In this document: positions 17,785-28,760 of the stretch, piece by piece
How the letters are laid out: each line of letters starts with the position of its first letter
How positions within the stretch are numbered: the stretch's first letter is position 1
NCBI RefSeq assembly: GCF_013179735.1
Contig: NZ_JABMEG010000001.1
Coordinates: 3,162,001-3,226,000, forward strand
DNA from: Permianibacter fluminis
GTDB lineage: Bacteria; Pseudomonadota; Gammaproteobacteria; Enterobacterales; Permianibacteraceae
Direction: 5' to 3'
Length of the DNA stretch: 64,000 nucleotides
Translations under genes and position numbers: made by a program
Notes under the pieces: model-generated
The model's input: the letters and a program-made list of their open reading frames with translations, nothing else
What the model was told of the DNA's origin: nothing
Database searches by the model: none

Positions 17785-17838
17785 TCCGGGACGATGCGTA
17801 ACGATGACGAAGCACAAGCCAGCAGCGAGAGTCTGATC

Positions 17839-18240
17839 ATGAACAGGCAAGAGCAGGACGAAGCCCTGATCCAGCGCAGCCGGGAGGCACTGAACCACAG
17901 TGCCGAGCAACTGGACTATGCCGCCCAACTGAAGCTGCAGCGCGCACGCGCGGCGGCCCTGGCGGCACTGAGCCCGCAGCCGGCCAAAGCGCCCTGGTGG
18001 CAACAGAAAATGCTGTGGCTGGCCGCCATGCCGGCGGCACTGGCGATTGTGCTGGCGCTGCCCTTGCTGCTACGCGCGCCGGCGGCGACCGATGCCGAAG
18101 GTCTGGCGCAAACCGACAGCGAAACGGCCATCGGTTTTGATGACATGGAGTTGCTGGCCGCCGACGCGGATCTCGATACCCTGAACGACATCGAGTTCTA
18201 TCAGTGGCTCGCCGAGCACCCGGACGGCAGCGACGCCTGA
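17839..18240 (+). CDS. DUF3619 membrane protein, candidate anti-sigma factor
   Basis: About 133 residues: a soluble N-terminal half (MNRQEQDEALIQRSREALNH), one membrane helix near 55-77 (MLWLAAMPAALAIVLALPLL) and an acidic periplasmic tail ending near FYQWLAEHPDGSDA. This matches DUF3619 proteins, which regularly follow an ECF sigma gene in beta- and gammaproteobacteria. The anti-sigma role is inferred from context and topology. An earlier ATG at 17794 would add 15 residues without a better ribosome site. Confidence 0.75.
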   Translation: MNRQEQDEALIQRSREALNHSAEQLDYAAQLKLQRARAAALAALSPQPAKAPWWQQKMLWLAAMPAALAIVLALPLLLRAPAATDAEGLAQTDSETAIGFDDMELLAADADLDTLNDIEFYQWLAEHPDGSDA

Positions 18241-18295
18241 GCCGTTCGGCGGACGCTTAAGCCATCCAGCGCCGGCATACTGAGACATCCATACA

Positions 18296-18322
18296 AAAAA
18301 CGTGGCGCAATGCCACGTTTTT
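18296..18322 (+). terminator. Intrinsic terminator of the sigma/DUF3619 operon
   Basis: AAAAACGTGGC / GCCACGTTTTT with a 5-nt loop; perfect stem and a T-run. It separates this operon from lon. Confidence 0.9.
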
Positions 18323-18422
18323 GCCTATACCTAACGCCATCGCAAGGGGCTAAAGCCACCAAGGCGCGCCCCGCCCACCCGACTGGCCGCCAGGATGCAG
18401 GCCGGTGGTGCAGGAGACCGGC

Positions 18423-20831
18423 ATGGCCCCCGAGCCAACAGGCATCAATCCGCTGAATAACGATAAAGCCCACAGCCCCGTCGAAACCTATTTGCCGACC
18501 GAACTCTGCCTGCTGCCGCTGGCCGAGCGGCCGTTCTTTCCGCCACAAACGCTGCCGGTGTTGATGAATGAAGAACACTGGCGGGAAACGCTCGATTACA
18601 TCGGCCATACCGAGCATCGTCTCGCCGGTCTTGTGCTGACCAAGGCTGCCCATCCTGATCACGCAACCAGCGCGGATTTTTATGAAATCGGCACCGTGGT
18701 GCGCGTACACCATCCGGTGGTGTCGTCCGGCAAGGTGCAATTCATTGCCGAAGGCCTGCAACGCTTTCGCATTCGCGAATTCATCAGTCACAAGCCGCCG
18801 TTTCTGGCCAAGATCGATTACCCGCTGGAACCGCGTTACCGCAATGTCGAACAATTGAAAGCCTATGCCGTTGCGATCATCAACACCCTGCGCGACATGG
18901 CACCGCTCAATCCGCTGTACAGCGACGAGCTCAAATTTTTCCTGAACCGGTTCAACCCGAACGAGCCGTCACCGTTGGCCGATTTTGCCGCCAGCCTGAC
19001 CACCGCCAGCCGCGAAGAGCTGCAACAGGTGCTGGAGACCGTGCACCTGCGTGATCGCATGGAAGTGGTCATTGAACTCATCAAGACCGAGATGCAGGTC
19101 GCTCGTCTGCAAGCCAAGATCCGCGAGGAAGTCGAAGAGCGACTGAGCGAACACCAGCGCAAGTTTTTCCTGCGCGAGCAAATGAAAGCCATCCAGCGCG
19201 AACTCGGTATCGCCAAAGATGACCGCACCGCCGACACCGAAAAATTTCGCGAGCGGCTGGAACCCTTGACCGTGCCGGCCGCGCCCCGGCAGCGCATCGA
19301 CGAAGAGCTGGACAAACTCGCCGTGCTGGAACCCGGCTCGCCGGAATACGCGGTAACGCGCAATTGGCTGGATGTCGCAACAGCGGTGCCCTGGGGCAAA
19401 TACAGCAAGGACAATCTGGATCTGAAGCGTGCCCAAGCGGTGCTGGAAAAAGATCACGCCGGCCTCGAAGACGTCAAACAGCGAATCATCGAGTTTCTTG
19501 CGGTCGGCGCGCTGAAAGGTGAAATTGCCGGCTCCATTGTGCTGCTCGTTGGTCCGCCCGGTGTCGGCAAAACCTCGATTGGCCGCTCCATCGCGCACGC
19601 GCTGGAGCGCAAGTTCTATCGGTTCTCAGTCGGCGGTATTCGCGATGAAGCCGAAATCAAAGGCCATCGCCGCACCTATATCGGCGCCCTGCCCGGCAAA
19701 TTAATCCAGGCGTTGCGCGAATGCGAAACCATGAACCCGGTGGTGATGCTGGATGAGATCGACAAGATCGGCAGCAGTTATCAGGGCGATCCGGCATCGG
19801 CATTGCTGGAGGTGCTGGACCCGGAGCAAAACAGCGCCTTTCTTGACCACTATCTCGACGTCCGGGTTGATCTGTCGAAAGTGCTGTTTGTCTGCACCGC
19901 CAACCAGCTCGACACCATTCCGCGGCCACTGCTGGATCGGATGGAGGTGATTCGCCTGTCCGGCTATATCACTGAGGAAAAAATGGCCATCGCCCGCGAT
20001 TATCTGTGGCCACGAACACTGGAACGAGTCGGCCTGTCACGGCGTGATGTCAGCCTGCCGGCACCGGCGCTGCGCAAAATCATCGAAGACTATGCCCGCG
20101 AAGCCGGCGTCCGCAATCTGGAAAAGCAACTCGGCCGCATGGTGCGCAAAATTGTCGTCGAGAAGGTCAACCAAAAGTCACCGGGCAAAACCAGCAAAGT
20201 CGAACTGACACCGGAACGGATCGAGCAATACCTCGGCCATCCGGTATTCACGATTGAAAAACCCGCGCAAGGTATCGGCATCGTTACTGGACTGGCCTGG
20301 ACCGCACTGGGCGGCTCGACCTTGAACATTGAAACCGCCGTCGTGCATCACAAACAGCGCGGCTTGAAATTGACCGGCACGCTCGGCGATGTCATGAAAG
20401 AGTCGGCCGAGATCGCCTACAGCTATGTCGGTGCCCATCTTGCCGACTTCGGCGCCAAAGCCGAGGCGCTCGACAACAGCTTCATCCACATCCACGTGCC
20501 GGAAGGTGCAACCCCCAAAGACGGACCGAGCGCCGGTATCACGCTGGCCACCGCCCTGCTCTCGCTGGCACGCCAGCAACCCCTGAAACGCGAACTGGCC
20601 ATGACTGGCGAACTGACGCTGACCGGCGATGTACTGGCCGTTGGCGGCATCCGGGAAAAAGTGGTGGCCGCGCGCCGGGTTGGCATCCGCGAACTGATCC
20701 TGCCGGAAGCTTGTCGCGGCGACTATCAGGAACTGCCGGCCTACATCCGGAAAGGCCTTTCGGTGCATTTTGTCCGCACCTATGCCGAGGTTGCGGCGCT
20801 GTGTTTTTCAAGCCGAAAACACAGTAAATAA
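18423..20831 (+). CDS. lon: ATP-dependent protease Lon
   Basis: An 802-residue protein. The N-terminal LAN substrate domain spans about 25-215, followed by a coiled coil near 250-270. The AAA+ domain has Walker A GPPGVGKT at 377-384 and Walker B VVMLDEIDK. The protease domain has the catalytic dyad Ser703 (DGPSAG) and Lys746 (GGIREK), spaced 43 residues as in E. coli Lon. It degrades misfolded and regulatory proteins in the cytosol. The start at 18423 has AGGAG 6 nt upstream; a GTG at 18405 is less likely. I saw no sigma-32-type CTTGAA box upstream. Confidence 0.97.
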   Translation: MAPEPTGINPLNNDKAHSPVETYLPTELCLLPLAERPFFPPQTLPVLMNEEHWRETLDYIGHTEHRLAGLVLTKAAHPDHATSADFYEIGTVVRVHHPVVSSGKVQFIAEGLQRFRIREFISHKPPFLAKIDYPLEPRYRNVEQLKAYAVAIINTLRDMAPLNPLYSDELKFFLNRFNPNEPSPLADFAASLTTASREELQQVLETVHLRDRMEVVIELIKTEMQVARLQAKIREEVEERLSEHQRKFFLREQMKAIQRELGIAKDDRTADTEKFRERLEPLTVPAAPRQRIDEELDKLAVLEPGSPEYAVTRNWLDVATAVPWGKYSKDNLDLKRAQAVLEKDHAGLEDVKQRIIEFLAVGALKGEIAGSIVLLVGPPGVGKTSIGRSIAHALERKFYRFSVGGIRDEAEIKGHRRTYIGALPGKLIQALRECETMNPVVMLDEIDKIGSSYQGDPASALLEVLDPEQNSAFLDHYLDVRVDLSKVLFVCTANQLDTIPRPLLDRMEVIRLSGYITEEKMAIARDYLWPRTLERVGLSRRDVSLPAPALRKIIEDYAREAGVRNLEKQLGRMVRKIVVEKVNQKSPGKTSKVELTPERIEQYLGHPVFTIEKPAQGIGIVTGLAWTALGGSTLNIETAVVHHKQRGLKLTGTLGDVMKESAEIAYSYVGAHLADFGAKAEALDNSFIHIHVPEGATPKDGPSAGITLATALLSLARQQPLKRELAMTGELTLTGDVLAVGGIREKVVAARRVGIRELILPEACRGDYQELPAYIRKGLSVHFVRTYAEVAALCFSSRKHSK

Positions 20832-20932
20832 CCTGCCCCGGTTTGACAGTTTGGCATTGTCCAGCTTTGCTTCAGGCACCGGTTTTTCACTGACATTGAG
20901 AAACCGACCATCAAAAGCAAACGGGAGGACAC

Positions 20933-22069
20933 ATGCCTGCTCCGCATAAAAGAACGATTTCTGCAGCTGGCTTATTGCTGGCTCTGGCTGCCAACGCGGC
21001 TATGGCGAGCGAACTTACCATGAACGGATTTCTGTCGGCCGTTGGTGGCAAAGCACTGGAGACAGAAGACAACCCCAATGCCTTTCCCTGCAACTGCGCC
21101 GTGGTCGATTATCCGTTCGTCGGGACCTATGATGAAGACTGGACATTCGATGCAGAAACCACTTTCGGTCTGCAAACCAACTTCAAGGTAAACGACAAGT
21201 TGTCGGTTACAGGTCAAATGGTCGCGCACGGTTCCCAAGATTATAAAACCGATATCGAATGGGCCTACATCAGTTACAACCTCAACGACAGCTGGACTGC
21301 CCAGATTGGTAAAAAGCGATTGCCGCTTTTTTACTACTCGGATTTTTTTGACGTCGGTTATGCCGTGCCATGGATGCGAGCGCCCGGCGATCTGTATGGC
21401 TGGCAGATTGTTGGCTATGAAGGCATCAATGCGCTCTACAACAGCAGCTGGGGTGATTGGGGGGTGATCGGCAACGTCTGGTATGGTCGCGATCAGGACA
21501 ACAATAACGCCCTGCTATCCGATGTTTACTACGGCGTGCGTGTTGATGAAACCTGGAAGGACATGCTGGGTGGTTACCTGGATCTCTCCCGCGACTGGCT
21601 GACCTTGCGGGTGGTCTACATGACCAACAAGGTTGATCGTCTCATTTATGACGAATCACCGCCCCGCGTTCGTCTGGAAGATGAGAAGCAGAAATTCTGG
21701 GGCATAGCCGCCAACATCGATTATGGCGATTTGGTGGTGCGCTCGGAATACAACACCTTTGAACGTCCCGGTGAAGAGAACAAATACAAGGCTGCGCTTT
21801 TCGGTATCGGCTATCGCTTTGGTGACTTCCTGCCCATGATCACGTCGTCCAGCTTTGAGGAAACCGCGACCTGGCCCGATATCGAGAAGCACAATACCCG
21901 GTCGTTCAGCCTGCGCTGGGATTTTGCCAGCTCGGCGGCCTTCAAGATTCAATACGATATTTTCGAGGATGAATCGCGGTATTTCTATTACCCCGATGAA
22001 AACGATCCGGTATCAGACTTTATCGGTGACTCGAAATTACTCACTCTTGGCGTCGATGTAGTATTTTGA
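20933..22069 (+). CDS. Outer-membrane porin-like protein
   Basis: A 378-residue protein with a Sec signal (cleavage after AMA, before SEL). It is rich in alternating amphipathic strands and ends in LLTLGVDVVF; a C-terminal Phe is the usual signal for BAM assembly. The N-terminal third contains one CNC pair. GGGAGGA lies 5 nt before the ATG. It fits the porin-like proteins that accompany PstS-like periplasmic proteins in several gammaproteobacteria; a small substrate-binding gene follows at 11 nt. The substrate is unknown. Confidence 0.75.
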   Translation: MPAPHKRTISAAGLLLALAANAAMASELTMNGFLSAVGGKALETEDNPNAFPCNCAVVDYPFVGTYDEDWTFDAETTFGLQTNFKVNDKLSVTGQMVAHGSQDYKTDIEWAYISYNLNDSWTAQIGKKRLPLFYYSDFFDVGYAVPWMRAPGDLYGWQIVGYEGINALYNSSWGDWGVIGNVWYGRDQDNNNALLSDVYYGVRVDETWKDMLGGYLDLSRDWLTLRVVYMTNKVDRLIYDESPPRVRLEDEKQKFWGIAANIDYGDLVVRSEYNTFERPGEENKYKAALFGIGYRFGDFLPMITSSSFEETATWPDIEKHNTRSFSLRWDFASSAAFKIQYDIFEDESRYFYYPDENDPVSDFIGDSKLLTLGVDVVF

Positions 22070-22080
22070 AGGAGATCAGC

Positions 22081-22491
22081 ATGATGCTACGCATTCTCCC
22101 CCTGTTGCTCGGCCTGATGGCGGGCGCGGTCCATGCCGAAGTCGCCGTGATCGTGCACCCCGGCAACGCGGCTGCGCTGAGCAGCGATGACATTCAAAAG
22201 CTGTTTCTCGGCAAAATAAAAAGTTTTCCGGCTGGCGGCGAAGCCACCCCGGTCAACCTGAAAGAAGGCTCTGCAGTGCGTGAGCAATTCAATCAGGGCC
22301 TGCTGGGCAAATCGGAAAGTCAGGTGAAGGCCTACTGGTCGCAGCTGGTCTTTACCGGCAAAGGCACACCGCCGAAAGAGCTCGACAATGATGAGGCCGT
22401 GAAGGCTTTCGTCGCCAGCACACCGGCCGGCGTTGGCTATATCGATGCCAGCAAGGTCGATGGCACCGTCAAGGTCGTGTTGAAGCAGTAA
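22081..22491 (+). CDS. Small PstS-like periplasmic substrate-binding protein
   Basis: About 136 residues: signal peptide (cleavage after VHA), then IVHPGNAAALSSDDIQKLFLGKIKSFPAG and later GVGYIDASKVDGTVKVVL, typical of the single-lobe PBP-like (phosphate-type) domain. It is much shorter than true PstS (about 330). AAGGAG at 22069-22074 precedes the start. It forms an operon with the porin-like gene. Such proteins often lack any ABC permease nearby, as here, so a classical uptake role is doubtful; oxyanion capture or sensing is possible. Confidence 0.75.
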   Translation: MMLRILPLLLGLMAGAVHAEVAVIVHPGNAAALSSDDIQKLFLGKIKSFPAGGEATPVNLKEGSAVREQFNQGLLGKSESQVKAYWSQLVFTGKGTPPKELDNDEAVKAFVASTPAGVGYIDASKVDGTVKVVLKQ

Positions 22492-22873
22492 CTGTCCGTC
22501 AGTCCGCATGGCAGCAGCACCATCAGGCGCTGCTGCCGTCGCGTCCGGCACTATTCCCATGTGCCGATCCGCTCTATCGACACAAATGCCGGCCATAACG
22601 GCCGCAGTTTGCAGTCACGACAGATTCAGGTATCGTTCCCCTCGCCATGAGCCGCCCAAACGGCCTCATCCAGTTTGTGCTGGCGCTCGTAACAGCGCCT
22701 GTCGAGCTCGGTGTCGCAGCAGACTCGATATCGCGGCCTGTCCAAGCAAGAGATCGATTCAAACCGGCCTTGAGTTCCGCAGCAGCATGAGAGCCGACAA
22801 TCGCTTTCGCCAGTAGCTTTCAACAAACGCCGTCGACAAAAACGAACAGCAATCGCAACAGGACAAGAACAAG
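22492..22873 (+). other. Non-coding gap before the NSS transporter gene
   Basis: 382 nt with no credible gene on either strand. It begins with a hairpin GGCAGCAGC / GCTGCTGCC (22510-22518 and 22529-22537), probably the end of the porin operon although no U-run follows. The last 80 nt are relatively A-rich (AACAGGACAAGAACAAG) and carry the leader of the transporter gene. Confidence 0.5.
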
Positions 22874-24562
22874 ATGAGCAAGCCCATTGAAGGCTGGGGT
22901 TCCCGCATTGGCCTCATTCTCGCCATGGCCGGCAACGCAGTTGGCCTCGGCAACTTTCTGCGCTTCCCAATTCAGGCGGTCGAAAACGGCGGTGGCGCTT
23001 TCATCATCCCCTATCTGACCTGCTTTCTTTTGATGGGCGTGCCGCTGTTGTTGATCGAATGGTCCACCGGCCGGTTCGCCGGTCAGTTTGGCGATCACAG
23101 CACGCCATTCCTGATGCAGCAGCTCGACCCGAAGCGGCATTTCTGGAAATACCTCGGCGTGTTTGGGATTTTTGCCAACGTCGCAGTCGCAGCGTACTAC
23201 TGCTATGTCGAAAGCTGGACCATGGCTTACGTCTATCACTCGGCGGTCGGCACTTTCGGTAGCATGAGTCAGGTCGAAGTCGCGAACTTCTTCACCGCCT
23301 ATACCGATATCAACCAGACCACCAGCGGCATTCCGTACGAGAACATCGTGTTCTTTGTCTTCTGCGTCTTGCTCAACACCTGGATTCTCAGCAAGGGTTT
23401 GGCGGGCGGCGTTGAAGTGACGGCCAAGATCGGCATGCCACTGCTGATTTTGTTTGGCATTTTTCTGGCAATTCAGGGCGTGAGCTTGACCGCCGGCGAA
23501 AACGGCGCCCAGTTTGACGGTACCGTTGGCCTCGATTTTCTCTGGACGCCACAATTTGATTCACTGACCAACCCCAGCGTCTGGTTGGCCGCAGCCGGTC
23601 AGATATTCTTCACGCTGTCGGTGGGCATGGGCACGGTGATCTGCTTTGCCTCATACATCAAGAAACGCCGTGATGTCGCGCTCAATGCCATGACTGCCGG
23701 CTGGTTGAATGAATTTGTCGAAGTAGTGCTTGGCGCCTCCATTTTGATCCCGATCTGCGTCGGCTATTTTGGCGTCGACAAGGTGGTCGAGTTGGTCAAG
23801 TCCGGCGGCGGCTTCGGCTTGGCATTTCAATCACTGCCCTACTTGTTCCAGCAATGGGGTGGCGTGATGGCCGTGCTCGCTGGCGTGTCGTTCTTCGGTT
23901 TACTGTTCTTTGCCGGCATCACCTCCAGTCTGGCGATGGGCACACCGTGGATTGGCTTGCTGCGCTACGAATTTGGCTGGAGCGAGAAACGCGCAGCATG
24001 GTCATTTGGTGGGTTGGTGCTGTTGCTCGGTTTGCCGACAGTGCTGTTTTACGACAAGGGTGTGTTTGGCGAATACGATTACTGGGCCGGTACGGTCTGC
24101 CTGTTCTTTTTTGCCATGGTGGAATCGATACTGTTTGCCTGGGTGTTTGGCATTGACCGGGGCTGGGCGGAGATCAATGACGGCGCGGAGATCCGGCTGC
24201 CATCGGTCTACAAGTTTGTCCTGAAATACATCACGCCAGCGCTGTTGCTGTTTGTCTTTGTTGGCAACCTGTTTATTCCGGCCGGCGCCGACTGGGGTGC
24301 CGCCATCAGCAATCTGGTTGCCGGTAACGGCTGGCAGTTTGATGCCAGTTCGCTGGTTGGCACGGTCAGCAATGCGGGCTTGAAAGCGCAGATCGCTGCG
24401 GCCCAAGTGGCCGGCGACAGTGGCACCGTTGCCACGCTGCAGGAGCGGCTGTTCTATGTGAATGGCGCCCGTCTGCTGCTGCTGGCGACTTTTCTGTTCA
24501 TCACGGCGCTGGTCTACCTCGCCTATCGCAAACGCCTGCATGCCGGGAGGGTACAAGCATGA
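22874..24562 (+). CDS. Sodium-dependent NSS-family transporter, MetP-like
   Basis: A 562-residue neurotransmitter:sodium symporter with about twelve helices. The N-terminal signature SRIGLILAMAGNAVGLGNFLRFP contains the Na+/substrate site of helix 1, and PYLTCFLLMGVPLLLIEW follows. The stop codon overlaps the start of a 38-codon MetS-like gene (ATGA). Paired NSS plus MetS genes are typed as methionine/alanine importers from C. glutamicum MetPS; here the substrate is inferred from the pairing only. The large periplasmic insert near 470-520 (SLVGTVSNAGLKAQIAAAQ) is typical of the long bacterial NSS clade. Confidence 0.9.
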   Translation: MSKPIEGWGSRIGLILAMAGNAVGLGNFLRFPIQAVENGGGAFIIPYLTCFLLMGVPLLLIEWSTGRFAGQFGDHSTPFLMQQLDPKRHFWKYLGVFGIFANVAVAAYYCYVESWTMAYVYHSAVGTFGSMSQVEVANFFTAYTDINQTTSGIPYENIVFFVFCVLLNTWILSKGLAGGVEVTAKIGMPLLILFGIFLAIQGVSLTAGENGAQFDGTVGLDFLWTPQFDSLTNPSVWLAAAGQIFFTLSVGMGTVICFASYIKKRRDVALNAMTAGWLNEFVEVVLGASILIPICVGYFGVDKVVELVKSGGGFGLAFQSLPYLFQQWGGVMAVLAGVSFFGLLFFAGITSSLAMGTPWIGLLRYEFGWSEKRAAWSFGGLVLLLGLPTVLFYDKGVFGEYDYWAGTVCLFFFAMVESILFAWVFGIDRGWAEINDGAEIRLPSVYKFVLKYITPALLLFVFVGNLFIPAGADWGAAISNLVAGNGWQFDASSLVGTVSNAGLKAQIAAAQVAGDSGTVATLQERLFYVNGARLLLLATFLFITALVYLAYRKRLHAGRVQA

Positions 24563-24675
24563 GCACCAGCGGCCTTGTCATGATGCTGACCACAATGATC
24601 TCGGTCACCGCCATCACCGTTTATTTTGTCTGGCGAGTGCTGAAAGCACCGATACAGGATGATAGCGATGAATAA
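24559..24675 (+). CDS. MetS-like small subunit of the NSS transporter
   Basis: A 38-codon gene whose ATG overlaps the transporter stop as ATGA. The product is one membrane helix (LVMMLTTMISVTAITVYFVW) followed by RVLKAP and an acidic tail QDDSDE. Size, single helix, position and the overlap match the MetS small subunit that accompanies MetP-type NSS transporters. A terminator begins on its stop codon, so it is the last gene of the operon. It is short enough to be missed by length-filtered gene calling. Confidence 0.8.
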   Translation: MSTSGLVMMLTTMISVTAITVYFVWRVLKAPIQDDSDE

Positions 24676-24705
24676 AGAAAAACCCGCTGCGGCGGGTTTT
24701 TCTTT
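24674..24705. terminator. Bidirectional terminator after the MetS-like gene
   Basis: AAAGAAAAACCCGC / GCGGGTTTTTCTTT, a 14-bp perfect stem with a 4-nt loop. It overlaps the TAA of the MetS-like gene and also faces the converging DUF3703 gene. Confidence 0.92.
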
Positions 24706-24760
24706 AGATGGAAGAGCGGACAGAAATCGCAATTGAATACACAACAACCCGCAGCTGAGA

Positions 24761-25158
24761 TTATCGTTTCTGCGCCGCCCGCTCCCGCGCCCTGACGATC
24801 CCTTGCCACGAGGTTTCGTCCTTGATCAGAATCTCGCGCAGATCATCCGGAATGGGCATTTCAGCAAATGCGCTGACATCGGCGCCGCCGGTATTGCCGA
24901 CGGGAACCTTGCCAATCAATGAACCGATAAAACCGCCGATGATGCGAATCACCTGACCGATGATTTCCCAGGCATCGCGACGCTGCCAGCCGGTTTTCAG
25001 AAACCAGATATGGGTGCGGGTGTGAGCGATGGCGTGGTGCTGGCCGAGAATGTGGGCGCGTTCCAGCAGGCGAAACGCTTCGCGCCATTCACCACGGCGA
25101 TAGGCCGCTTGAGCGGCCAGCATTTCTTGCTCGAAGGCAGAGCGCAATTGTGGGTGCA

Positions 25159-25159
<1 letters not shown>
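24761..25159 (-). CDS. DUF3703 protein
   Basis: About 132 residues. RSAFEQEMLAAQAAYRRGEW, AFRLLERAHILGQHHAIAHT and GNTGGADVSAFAEMPIPDDL are the DUF3703 signature. A hydrophobic loop (IGQVIRIIGGFIGSLIGKV) may touch the membrane. The ATG at 25159 shares its A with the hemH stop (TGATG), so translation is coupled to hemH. The family has no assigned function; linkage to ferrochelatase hints at a heme or metal context but is not proof. Confidence 0.8.
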
Positions 25160-26969
<1,810 letters not shown>

Positions 26970-27071
26970 CCGCCCGACGCCGTTTGCGGCAAGTAAAAAT
27001 CAGCTCTAACTGTTTAATCCAGCAAGACTTTTTGCCTACGTACGGGTGACGCTTCCGGGCTGATTGCCGGC

Positions 27072-28520
27072 TCAGTTGGCACCCTCGTCGCGACTACCGG
27101 ACATCAGTCGCGCCATCCGATCCAACTCTTCCGAGTGGGCGCGAACGTCGGCGTACAGTTGCAGCGCGGTCGCCTCGTCCATGCCGAGCACCGCCAGCGC
27201 ATCGGCCGGCAGGGTTTGATCGGTGATGTCGCCGATGCCATCGCGGGCCAGCAGCGCATTGGCGAGCCGAACCAGTTGCACGTAAGCGGCGGCACTGCCT
27301 TTGTAGTCGTCGTCATGGTGGTGGGCGGTGACCTCGACCACTTCCTCCGGCATTTTCCAGTGGTTCATCAGCCAGCTGCCAAGATTGGCGTGACCGAGAC
27401 TGACCAGCTTTTGCGAACTGCCGACACACAAAATGCGCCGCTCGATGGCCGGCAAACCGCAACCGGGATTGGCCAGACACATCTTGTTGAGCAGGAAGTA
27501 TTCGGGTTGGAACAGATGGCCGAGCAGCAGCACACCGAAGTTGTGCAGCAGGCCGCAGAGGTAAGCGGTGCCGGGTTTGATGCCCAGCGCACGCGGTAGC
27601 AGCCGGGTCAGGCCCTGCACCACGGCGGCGTTGTACACCGCATGGCGCCAGAAATTGTCGAGCCCGAGCGGACCGTCCGCTGCCAGCTTGAACACTTTGC
27701 CGGCAGCGATGCCCAGCGCCAGATTGCTGACGATGTCGAACCCCAGCACCCGGGTAATGGCGGTCTGAATGGAGTCGACATTGCCCCGGTAGCCAAAGAA
27801 GGACGACCGGGCGTAGCGGATGACCTGAGCCGCGATGCTGGGGTCCATCTCGACCAGCTCGGACAGATCCTTGGCGGTCGAATCCGGATCACTGACAAGC
27901 TGCAGAATCTGGGTCGCCACCGCCGGAATCGCCGGCAGCCGGTAAACCTGCTCCAGTTTTTTCTGCACCTCGGCATCGGACGGCAAATTCAGCCGGGCGA
28001 TTTGCTGGCTCAGGTCGGCGCCATCAAGCCCGCACGGTGCCGGCGCCACCGGCACCACGGCCGAAATCGTGCCTTTGACCGCGCGGCCACAGAGAAAACC
28101 GTAGGACTGGCCGCTCACCGAAATCAGCGCGGTATGGGCGCCGGCCTCAAACCAGATGCGGTCGTGGCGCAGCAGCGCCTCTTCGATCACCGCGCGCAGT
28201 CCGTAAGGCTCAGGGACAGGCGGGTGCGAGCCGGGTTCGCAATCGGAGAAGCGGCGATCGGCTTCAGCCCGGGTCAGCGGTTGCACCGTCCGGCCCAGCA
28301 GCTTGCCGGCCTTGTCGAGGTCCAGCACGCTGTTCAAGGGAATGATGGCCATCAGCAACTGGACGCCATCGCTGAGCAGAACTGCCCGGGCGAACTGACC
28401 TGCCGGCGCCTGACAGCTAGCAGCCGCCTCTTCCAGGGTGTCGGTGCGGGGATGAATGTGTTCCTGAAAGCCAACGCCATTGGCGGTCAGAAAGCGGCGC
28501 AAGGTGGTGGCAATGGCCAT
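27072..28520 (-). CDS. YbaK-domain plus HDOD-domain protein
   Basis: About 482 residues. Residues 1-165 resemble YbaK/ProX aminoacyl-tRNA deacylase domains (TLRRFLTANGVGFQEHIHP; LLSDGVQLLMAIIPLNSVLD). Residues 185-390 are an HDOD domain (YRLPAIPAVATQILQLVSDP; VEMDPSIAAQVIRYARSSFF; HAVYNAAVVQGL), followed by a C-terminal helical tail. HDOD proteins resemble inactive or divergent HD phosphohydrolases in bacterial signalling. The YbaK part may be a sensor rather than an enzyme. The ATG at 28520 is chosen since the conserved MAIATTLRRFL starts there. Confidence 0.85.
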   Translation of the reverse strand: MAIATTLRRFLTANGVGFQEHIHPRTDTLEEAAASCQAPAGQFARAVLLSDGVQLLMAIIPLNSVLDLDKAGKLLGRTVQPLTRAEADRRFSDCEPGSHPPVPEPYGLRAVIEEALLRHDRIWFEAGAHTALISVSGQSYGFLCGRAVKGTISAVVPVAPAPCGLDGADLSQQIARLNLPSDAEVQKKLEQVYRLPAIPAVATQILQLVSDPDSTAKDLSELVEMDPSIAAQVIRYARSSFFGYRGNVDSIQTAITRVLGFDIVSNLALGIAAGKVFKLAADGPLGLDNFWRHAVYNAAVVQGLTRLLPRALGIKPGTAYLCGLLHNFGVLLLGHLFQPEYFLLNKMCLANPGCGLPAIERRILCVGSSQKLVSLGHANLGSWLMNHWKMPEEVVEVTAHHHDDDYKGSAAAYVQLVRLANALLARDGIGDITDQTLPADALAVLGMDEATALQLYADVRAHSEELDRMARLMSGSRDEGAN

Positions 28521-28696
28521 AGTGGTAGAGCGAGCTCCCAACCGGCACTGATGTCTCTGGGCAAAAGCATAGCCGAGAACGCTGCCGACATCGTTGAACC
28601 GGCGCCAGAATTTGTTGTTTTGTTTGGCCCGCTGCTTACACGCGCGGGCTCAAGGCATGACACGGCTACCACAGCACAGCAATGCGCCCGCAGGAA

Positions 28697-28727
28697 TGAC
28701 AAAGCCCCGATTAACGGGGCCTTGTCA
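28697..28727 (-). terminator. Terminator-like hairpin after htpG
   Basis: TGACAA-AG-CCCCG / CGGGG-CC-TTGTCA around a 4-nt loop. It lies 34 nt past the htpG stop. The stem is nearly continuous; the U-tail is weak. Confidence 0.6.
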
Positions 28728-28760
28728 TCAGGCTAATGTCGGCAACGCCGGCAGCGCCCC

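Noticed and set aside
22492-22873. A riboswitch or hidden gene in the 382-nt gap before the NSS transporter
   Set aside because: No known riboswitch core and no frame with a plausible start and ribosome site; only a simple hairpin is visible.
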